Of a stretch of 64,000 nt of DNA, positions 55,201 through 64,000 are shown piece after piece. The number at the start of each line of letters is the position of its first letter. The stretch's first letter is position 1. The notes beneath the pieces were generated by a model. The model ran no database searches, had not been told where the DNA came from, and was given only the letters and a program-made list of their open reading frames with translations. Made by a program: the position numbers and the translations under genes. This DNA is from Hydractinia symbiolongicarpus (Eukaryota > Cnidaria > Hydrozoa > Anthoathecata > Hydractiniidae). The stretch is from the NCBI RefSeq assembly GCF_029227915.1, contig NC_079882.1:14954501-15018500 (forward strand). The letters are read 5' to 3'.

Positions 55201-58200
55201 GTTGCCTTAGAACACTCTTAACTACGTGCACAGTCCTATAAAGGCTGTAATATGGCCTTTTGCAGTCTATTAAAGGCCTCACACGTAAATCACGTGGTTC
55301 TATTTGCCTGTGCAGGTTACCATTGGACTATTCCTTCCAGTCTCAATGCGCTACAACGTCCCAAGTCGTTTTCATTGGCGAAGTTGCCTTAGAACACTCT
55401 TAACTACGTGCACAGTCCTATAGAGGCTGTAATATGGCTTTTTGCAGTCTAATAAAGGCCTCACACGTAAATCACGTGGTTTCACCTGTCTGCACAGGTT
55501 ACCATTGGCCTAGTCCTTCCAATCTCAATGCGCTACAACGTCCCAAGTCGTTTTCATTGGCGAAGTTGCCTTAGAACACTCTTAACTACGTGCACAGTCC
55601 TATAGAGTCTGTAATATCGCCTTTTGCAGTCTAATAAAGGCCTCACACGTAAATCACGTGGCTCCATTTGCCTGTGCAGGTTACCATTGGACTATTCCTT
55701 CCAGTCGCAATGCGCTACCACGTCCCAAGTTGTTTTCATTAGCGCCATTGCCTTACAACACTCTGAACTACGTGCACAGTCCTATAAATGCTATATTATG
55801 GCCTTTAGCAGTCTAATGAAGGCCTCACACGTAAATCACGTGGTTTCACCTGTCTGCACAGGTTACCATTGGCCTAGTCCTTCCAATCTCAATGCGCTAC
55901 AACGTCCCAAGTCGTTTTCATTGGCGAAGTTGCCTTAGAACACTCTTAACTACGTGCACAGTCCTATAAAGGCTGTAAAATGGCCTTTTGCAGTCTAATA
56001 AAGACCTCACATGTAAAACACGTGGTTTCACGGGCTTGCGCAGGTTACCATTGGACTATTCCTTCCATTCTCAATGTGCTACAACGTCTCAAGTCGTTTT
56101 CGTTATCGCTGTTGCCTTACAACACTCTTAACTACGTGCACAGTCCTATAAAGGCTGTAATATGGCCTTTTGCAGTCTAATAAAGGCCTCACACGTAAAT
56201 CACGTGGTTTCACCGGTCTGCGCAGATTACCATTGACCTAGTCCTTCCAGTCTCAATGCGCTACAACGTCCCAAGTCGTTTTCATTAGCGCCGTTGCCTT
56301 ACAACACTCTTAACTACGTGCACAGTCCTATAAAGACTGTAATATGGCCTTTTGCAGTCTAATAAAGGCCTCACACGTAAATCACGTGGTTCCATTTGCC
56401 TGTGAAGGTTACCATTGGACTATTCCTTCCAGTCTCAATGCGCTACAACGTCCCAAGTTGTTTTCATTAGCGCCGTTGCCTTACAACACTCTTAACTACG
56501 TGCACAGTCCTATAAAGGCTGTAATATGGCCTCTTGCAGTCTAATAGAGGCCTCACACGTAAATCACGTGGTTTCACCCGTCTCCACAGGTTACCATTGG
56601 CCTAGTCCTTCCAGTCTCAATGCGCTACAACGTCCCAAGTCGTTTTCATTGGCGAAGTTGCCTTAGAACACTCTTAACTACGTGCACAGTCCTATAAAAT
56701 CTGTAATATGGCCTTTTGCAGTCTAATGAAAGGCCTCACACGTAAAACACGTGGTTTCACCTGCCTGCGCAGGTTACCATTGGACTAATCGTTCCAATCT
56801 CAATGTGCTACAAAGCCCCAAGTTGTTTTCATTGGCGAAGTTGCCTTAGAACACTCTTAACTACGTGCACAGTCCTATAAGGGCTGTAATATGGCCTTTT
56901 GCAGTCTATTAAAGGCCCCACACGTAAATCACGTGGTTCTATTTGCCTGTGCAGGTTACCATTGGACTATTCCTTCCAGTCTCAATGCGCTACAACGTCC
57001 CAAGTCGTTTTCATTGGCGAAGTTGCCTTAGAACACTCTTAACTACGTGCACAATCCTATAGAGGCTGTAATATGGCTTTTTGCAGTCTAATAGAGGCCT
57101 CACACGTAAATCACGTGGTTTCACCTGTCTGCACAGGTTACCATTGGCCTAGTCCTTCCAATCTCAATGCGCTACAACGTCCCAAGTCGTTTTCATTGGC
57201 GAAGTTGCCTTAGAACACTCTTAACTACATGCACAGTCCTATAAAGGCTGTAATATGGCCTTTTGCAGTCTAATAAAGACCTCACATGTAAAACACGTGG
57301 TTTCACGGGCTTGCGCAGGTTACCATTGGACTATTCCTTCCATTCTCAATGCGCTACAACGTCTCAAGTCGTTTTCATTATCGCTGTTGCCATACAACAC
57401 TCTTAACTACGTGCACAGTCCTATAGAGGCTGTAATATGGCTTTTTGCAGTCTAATAAAGGCCTCACACGTAAATCACGTGGTTCCATTTGCCTGTGCAG
57501 GTTACCATTGGAATATTCCTTCCAGTCTTAATGCTCTACACCGTCCCAAGTTGTTTTCATTGGCGAAGTTGCCTTAGAACACTCTTAACTACGTGCACAG
57601 TCCTATAAAGGCTGTAATATGGCCTTTTGCAGTCTAATAAAGACCTCACATGTAAAACACGTGGTTTCACGGGCTTGCGCAGGTTACCATTGGACTAATC
57701 GTTCCAGTCTCAATGCCCTACAACGTCCCAATTTGTTTTCATTAGCGCCGTTGCCTTACAACACTCTTAACTACGTGCACAGTCCTATAAAGGCTGCAAT
57801 ATGGCCTCCTGCAGTCTAATAAAGGCCTCACACGTAAATCACGTGGTTTCACCCGTCTCCACAGGTTACCATTGGCCTAGTCCTTCCAGTCTCAATGCGC
57901 TACAACGTCCCAAGTCGTTTTCATTGGCGAAGTTGCCTTAGAACACTCTTAACTACGTGCACAGTCCTATAAAATCTGTAATATGGCCTTTTGCAGTCTA
58001 ATGAAAGGCCTCACACGTAAAACACGTGGTTTCACCTGCCTGCGCAGGTTACCATTGGACTAATCGTTCCAATCTCAATGTGCTACAACGCCCCAAGTTG
58101 TTTTCATTGGCGAAGTTGCCTTAGAACACTCTTAACTACGTGCACAGTCCTATAAAGGCTGTAATATGGCCTTTTGCAGTCTATTAAAGGCCTCACACGT

Positions 58201-61200
58201 AAATCACGTGGTTCTATTTGCCTGTGCAGGTTACCATTGGACTATTCCTTCCAGTCTCAATGCGCTACAACGTCCCAAGTCGTTTTCATTGGCGAAGTTG
58301 CCTTAGAACACTCTTAACTACGTGCACAGTCCTATAGAGGCTGTAATATGGCTTTTTGCAGTCTAATAAAGGCCTCACACGTAAATCACGTGGTTTCACC
58401 TGTCTGCACAGGTTACCATTGGCCTAGTCCTTCCAATGTCAATGCGCTACAACGTCCCAAGTCGTTTTCATTGGCGAAGTTGCCTTAGAACACTCTTAAC
58501 TACGTGCACAGTCCTATAGAGTCTGTAATATCGCCTTTTGCAGTCTAATAAAGGCCTCACACGTAAATCACGTGGCTCCATTTGCCTGTGCAGGTTACCA
58601 TTGGACTATTCCTTCCAGTCGCAATGCGCTACCACGTCCCAAGTTGTTTTCATTAGCGCCATTGCCTTACAACACTCTTAACTACGTGCACAGTCCTATA
58701 AATGCTATATTATGGCCTTTAGCAGTCTAATGAAGGCCTCACACGTAAATCACGTGGTTTCACCTGTCTGCACAGGTTACCATTGGCCTAGTCCTTCCAA
58801 TCTCAATGCGCTACAACGTCCCAAGTCGTTTTCATTGGCGAAGTTGCCTTAGAACACTCTTAACTACGTGCACAGTCCTATAAAGGCTGTAAAATGGCCT
58901 TTTGCAGTCTAATAAAGACCTCACATGTAAAACACGTGGTTTCACGGGCTTGCGCAGGTTACCATTGGACTATTCCTTCCATTCTCAATGTGCTACAACG
59001 TCTCAAGTCGTTTTCGTTATCGCTGTTGCCTTACAACACTCTTAACTACGTGCACAGTCCTATAAAGGCTGTAATATGGCCTTTTGCAGTCTAATAAAGG
59101 CCTCACACGTAAATCACGTGGTTTCACCGGTCTGCGCAGATTACCATTGACCTAGTCCTTCCAGTCTCAATGCGCTACAACGTCCCAAGTCGTTTTCATT
59201 AGCGCCGTTGCCTTACAACACTCTTAACTACGTGCACAGTCCTATAAAGACTGTAATATGGGCTTTTGCAGTCTAATAAAGGCCTCACACGTAAATCACG
59301 TGGTTCCATTTGCCTGTGAAGGTTACCATTGGACTATTCCTTCCAGTCTCAATGCGCTACAACGTCCCAAGTTGTTTTCATTAGCGCCGTTGCCTTACAA
59401 CACTCTTAACTACGTGCACAGTCCTATAAAGGCTGTAATATGGCCTCTTGCAGTCTAATAAAGGCCTCACACGTAAATCACGTGGTTTCACCCGTCTCCA
59501 CAGGTTACCATTGGCCTAGTCCTTCCAGTCTCAATGCGCTACAACGTCCCAAGTCGTTTTCATTGGCGAAGTTGCCTTAGAACACTCTTAACTACGTGCA
59601 CAGTCCTATAAAATCTGTAATATGGCCTTTTGCAGTCTAATGAAAGGCCTCACACGTAAAACACGTGGTTTCACCTGCCTGCGCAGGTTACCATTGGACT
59701 AATCGTTCCAATCTCAATGTGCTACAAAGCCCCAAGTTGTTTTCATTGGCGAAGTTGCCTTAGAACACTCTTAACTACGTGCACAGTCCTATAAGGGCTG
59801 TAATATGGCCTTTTGCAGTCTATTAAAGGCCCCACACGTAAATCACGTGGTTCTATTTGCCTGTGCAGGTTACCATTGGACTATTCCTTCCAGTCTCAAT
59901 GCGCTACAACGTCCCAAGTCGTTTTCATTGGCGAAGTTGCCTTAGAACACTCTTAACTACGTGCACAATCCTATAGAGGCTGTAATATGGCTTTTTGCAG
60001 TCTAATAGAGGCCTCACACGTAAATCACGTGGTTTCACCTGTCTGCACAGGTTACCATTGGCCTAGTCCTTCCAATATCAATGCGCTACAACGTCCCAAG
60101 TCGTTTTCATTGGCGAAGTTGCCTTAGAACACTCTTAACTACATGCACAGTCCTATAAAGGCTGTAATATGGCCTTTTGCAGTCTAATAAAGACCTCACA
60201 TGTAAAACACGTGGTTTCACGGGCTTGCGCAGGTTACCATTGGACTATTCCTTCCATTCTCAATGCGCTACAACGTCTCAAGTCGTTTTCATTATCGCTG
60301 TTGCCATGCAACACTCTTAACTACGTGCACAGTCCTATAGAGGCTGTAATATGGCTTTTTGCAGTCTAATAAAGGCCTCACACGTAAATCACGTGGTTCC
60401 ATTTGCCTGTGCAGGTTACCATTGGAATATTCCTTCCAGTCTTAATGCTCTACACCGTCCCAAGTTGTTTTCATTGGCGAAGTTGCCTTAGAACACTCTT
60501 AACTACGTGCACAGTCCTATAAAGGCTGTAATATGGCCTTTTGCAGTCTAATAAAGACCTCACATGTAAAACACGTGGTTTCACGGGCTTGCGCAGGTTA
60601 CCATTGGACTAATCGTTCCAGTCTCAATGCCCTACAACGTCCCAATTTGTTTTCATTGGCGAAGTTGCCTTAGAACACTCCTAACTACGTGCACAGTCCT
60701 ATAGAGGCTGTAATATGGCCTTTTGCAGTCTAATAAAGGCCTCACATGTAAATCACGTAGTTCCATTTGCCTGTGCAGGTTACCATTGGACTATTCCTTC
60801 CAGTCTTCATGCGCTACACCGTCTCAAGTTGTTTTCATTGGCGAAGTTGTCTTAGACCACTCTTAACTACGTGCACAGTCTTGTAAAGGCTGTAATATGG
60901 CCTTTTTCAGTCTAATAAAGGCTTCACACGTAAATTACGTGGTTTCACCTGCCTGCGCAGGTTACCATTGGACTATTCTTTCAAGTCTCTATGCGCTACA
61001 ACGTCCCAAGTCGTTTTCATTGGCGAAGTTGCCTTGGAACACTCTTAACTACGTGCACAGTCCTATAAAGGCTATAATATGGTCTTTTGCAGTCTAATAA
61101 AAGGCCTCACACGTAAAACACGGGGTTTCACCTGCCTGCGCAGGTTACCATTGGACTAATCGGTCCAGTCTCAATGCGCTACAACGTCCCAAGTCATTTT

Positions 61201-62324
61201 CATTAGCGCCGTTGCCTTACAACACTCTTAACTACGTGCACAGTCCTATAAAGGCTTTAATATGGCCTTTTGCAGTCTAATTAAGGCCTCACACGTAAAT
61301 CACGTGGTTCCATTTGCCTGTGCAGGTTACCATTGGACTATTCCTTCCAGTCTCAATGCGCTATAACGTCCCAAGTTGTTTTCATTTGCGCTGTTGCCTT
61401 AAAACACTCTAAACTACGTGCACAGTCCTATAAAGGCTGTAATATGGCCTTTTGCAATCTGATAAAGGCCTCACACGTAAATCACGTGGTTTCACCTGTC
61501 TGCGCAGGTTACCATTGGCTTAGTCCTTTCCGTCTCAATCCGCTACAACGTTCCAAGTTGTTCTCATTGGCGAAGTTGCCTTAGAACACTCTTAACTACG
61601 TGCACAGTCCTATAAAGGCTGTAATATGGCCTTTTGCAGTCTAATAAAGACCTCACATGTAAAACACGTGGTTTCACGGGCTTGCGCAGGTTACCATTGG
61701 ACTAATCGTTCCAGTCTCAATGCGCTACAACGTCCCAAGTCATTTTCATTAGCGCCGTTGCCTTACAACACTCTTAACTACGTGCACAGTCCTATAAAGG
61801 CTGTAATATGGCCTTTTGCAGTCTAATTAAGGCCTCACACGTAAATCACGTGGTTCCATTTGCCTGTGCAGGTTACCATTGGACTATTCCTTCCAGTCTC
61901 AATGCGCTACAACGTCCCAAGTTGTTTTTATTAGCACCGTTGCCTTACAACACTCTCAACTACATGCACAGTCCTATAAATGCTGTAATATGGCCTTTTG
62001 CAGTCTAATAAAGACCTCACACGTAAAACACGTGGTTTCACAGGCTTGCGCATGTTACCATTGGACTAATCGTTCCAGTCTCAATGCGCTACAACATCCC
62101 AAGTCGTTTTCATTGGCGAAGTTGCCTTAGAACACTCTTAACTACGTGCACAGTCCTATAGAGGCTGTAATATGGCTTTTTGCAGTCTAATAAAGGCCTC
62201 ACACGTAAATCACGTGGTTTCACCTGTCTGCACAGGTTACCATTGGCCTAGTCCTTCCAATCTCAATGCGCTACAACGTCCCAAGTCGTTTTCATTGGCG
62301 AAGTTGCCTTAGAACACTCTTAAC
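49180..62324 (+). repeat. 47-monomer (8,559-bp) duplication with nested 16-monomer repeat
   Basis: About 4.6 kb at 49180-53765 matches 57740-62324 at a constant offset of 8,559 bases; matching unusual monomers include 52338/60897, 53067/61626 and 53249/61808. Within it, 55980-57600 and 58894-60510 match at an offset of 2,914 (16 monomers plus two bases). After 62324 the alignment continues with two extra monomers. This indicates several rounds of long-range exchange. Confidence 0.8.
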
Positions 62325-64000
62325 TACGTGCACAGTCCTATAGAGTCTGTAATATCGCCTTTTGCAGTCTAATAAAGGCCTCACACGTAAATCACGTGGC
62401 TCCATTTGCCTGTGCAGGTTACCATTGGACTATTCCTTCCAGTCGCAAGGCGCTACCACGTCCCAAGTTGTTTTCATTAGCGCCATTGCCTTACAACACT
62501 CTTAACTACGTGCACAGTCCTATAAATGCTATATTATGGCCTTTAGCAGTCTAATGAAGGCCTCACACGTAAATCACGTGGTTTCACCTGTCTGCACAGG
62601 TTACCATTGGCCTAGTCCTTCCAATCTCAATGCGCTACAACGTCCCAAGTCGTTTTTATTGGCGAAGTTGCCTTAGAACACTCTTAACTACGTGCACACT
62701 CCTATAAAGGCTGTAATATGGCCTTTTGCAGTCTAATAAAGACCTCACATGTAAAACACGTGGTTTCACGGGCTTGCGCAGGTTACCATTGGACTATTCC
62801 TTCCATTCTCAATGTGCTACAACGTCTCTAGTCGTTTTCATTATCGCTGTTGCCTTACAACACTCTTAACTACGTGCACAGTCCTATAAAGGCTGTAATA
62901 TGGCCTTTTGCAGTCTAATAAAGGCCTCACACGTAAATCACGTGGTTTCACCGGTCTGCGCAGATTACCATTGACCTAGTCCTTCCATTCTCAATGTGCT
63001 ACAACGTCTCAAGTCGTTTTCATTATCGCTGTTGCCTTACAACACTCTTAACTACGTGCACACTCCTATAAAGGCTGTAATATGGCCTTTTGCAGTCTAA
63101 TAAAGACCTCACATGTAAAACACGTGGTTTCACGGGCTTGTGCAGGTTACCATTGGACTATTCCTTCCATTCTCAATGTGCTACAACGTCTCTAGTCGTT
63201 TTCATTATCGCTGTTGCCTTACAACACTCTTAACTACGTGCACAGTCCTATAAAGGCTGTAATATGGCCTTTTGCAGTCTAATAAAGGCCTCACACGTAA
63301 ATCACGTGGTTTCACCGGTCTGCGCAGATTACCATTGACCTAGTCCTTCCATTCTCAATGTGCTACAACGTCTCAAGTCGTTTTCATTATCGCTGTTGCC
63401 TTAGAACACTCTTAACTACGTGCACACTCCTATAAAGGCTGTAATATGGCCTTTTGCAGTCTAATAAAAACCTCACATGTAAAACACGTGGTTTCACGGG
63501 CTTGCGCAGGTTACCATTGGACTATTCCTTCCATTCTCAATGTGCTACAACGTCTCTAGTCGTTTTCATTATCGCTGTTGCCTTACAACACTCTTAACTA
63601 CGTGCACAGTCCTATAAAGGCTGTAATATGGCCTTTTGCAGTCTAATAAAGACCTCACATGTAAAACACGTGGTTTCACGGGCTTGCGCAGGTTACCATT
63701 GGACTATTCCTTCCATTCTCAATGTGCTACAACGTCTCTAGTCGTTTTCATTATCGCTGTTGCCTTACAACACTCTTAACTACGTGCACAGTCCTATAAA
63801 GGCTGTAATATGGCCTTTTGCAGTCTAATAAAGGCCTCACACGTAAATCACGTGGTTTCACCCGTCTCCACAGGTTACCATTGGCCTAGTCCTTCCAGTC
63901 TCAATGCGCTACAACGTCCCAAGTCGTTTTCATTGGCGAAGTTGCCTTAGAACACTCTTAACTACGTGCACAGTCCTATAAAATCTGTAATATGGCCTTT

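Larger units (their letters stand above)
35356..64000 (+). repeat. 182-bp satellite array, about 157 monomers, open at right edge
   Basis: Head-to-tail monomers of 182 bp (some 181-184) run without interruption to the window end. Typical landmarks in order: CTTAACTACGTGCACAGTCC, TATAAAGGCTGTAATATGG, CCTTTTGCAGTCTAATAAAG, GCCTCACACGTAAATCACGT, GGTT(T/C)CA, CAGGTTACCATTGG, CTCAATGCGCTACAACGTCC, CAAGT(C/T)GTTTTCATT and GCC(G/A)TTGCCTTA. Each monomer has an E-box CACGTG, a TATAAA and an AATAAA. All monomers point the same way. Order and landmarks match the repeats at 21957, 29230 and 13265. The left edge is a 16-base doublet TATTAACTACGTGCAC (35356-35387). The 66-residue open frames within it arise from the period. 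Confidence 0.95.

Noticed and set aside
36136-62130. Dozens of 66-, 83- or 104-residue open frames in the satellite array, many starting MAFCSLIKASHVNHVV
   Set aside because: They repeat with the 182-bp period. The period is not a multiple of three, so each frame ends about one monomer later. There is no codon-level conservation beyond the DNA repeat.
35356-64000. CRISPR array
   Set aside because: The repeats are contiguous 182-bp monomers without unique spacers, in an animal genome, with no cas genes.

Overview
The window reads as nuclear DNA of an AT-rich animal genome, most likely a cnidarian and perhaps a hydrozoan. The phylum is an inference. It rests on one spliced host gene with consensus GT/AG introns, on the mix of transposon families (Penelope-like, ISL2EU with THAP and YqaJ proteins, PIF/Harbinger, a tRNA-derived SINE), and on a protein-primed DNA polymerase B element of the kind common in cnidarian genomes. 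There are no bacterial operons or CRISPR arrays, and I see no functional rRNA or tRNA gene.

Layout. (1) 1-1640: the 3' part of a sphingosine-1-phosphate phosphatase-like gene, with a short decayed duplicate of its catalytic exon at the left edge and a long ATGT microsatellite in an intron. (2) 2.06-10.49 kb: a nest of transposons. An outer ISL2EU-type element has recognisable terminal inverted repeats. Inside it lie Penelope-like fragments, a foldback, a second ISL2EU-type copy, and a 782-bp PIF/Harbinger derivative flanked by TTA. (3) 10.5-13.26 kb: AT-rich DNA with a perfect 18-bp inverted repeat, one possible exon and a 154-bp tandem duplication. (4) 13.27-35.35 kb: a decayed virus-like or Polinton-like element. 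It holds two DUF4116-like repeat genes, several small zinc-binding and membrane-protein genes, a cluster of about 182-bp repeats in a divergent intergenic region, and a type-B DNA polymerase. A 7,273-bp piece is tandemly duplicated almost without change (18361-25633 and 25634-32906). The second copy runs into the rest of the polymerase gene. A SINE, an RTE/SINE-like fragment, a Penelope fragment and a foldback interrupt the 15.0-17.8 kb stretch. (5) 35.36-64.0 kb: an uninterrupted head-to-tail satellite of about 157 monomers of 182 bp with nested higher-order repeats, running off the right edge.

The main observation is that the satellite monomer is homologous to the repeats inside the polymerase element (five and a fraction copies per duplicated unit between divergent genes, and one copy upstream of the first DUF4116-like gene). 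The array also begins in the repeated 3' tail of the polymerase gene. The simplest reading is that an intergenic, possibly promoter or origin, repeat of a virus-like element seeded a chromosomal satellite. A 19-base motif before the polymerase start recurs before a DUF4116-like gene, tying the left genes to the same element.

Almost every element gene carries stops or frameshifts, and both 7.3-kb copies share those lesions, so the duplication came after inactivation or is an assembly artefact. Family names come from motif recognition by eye; no database search was run.
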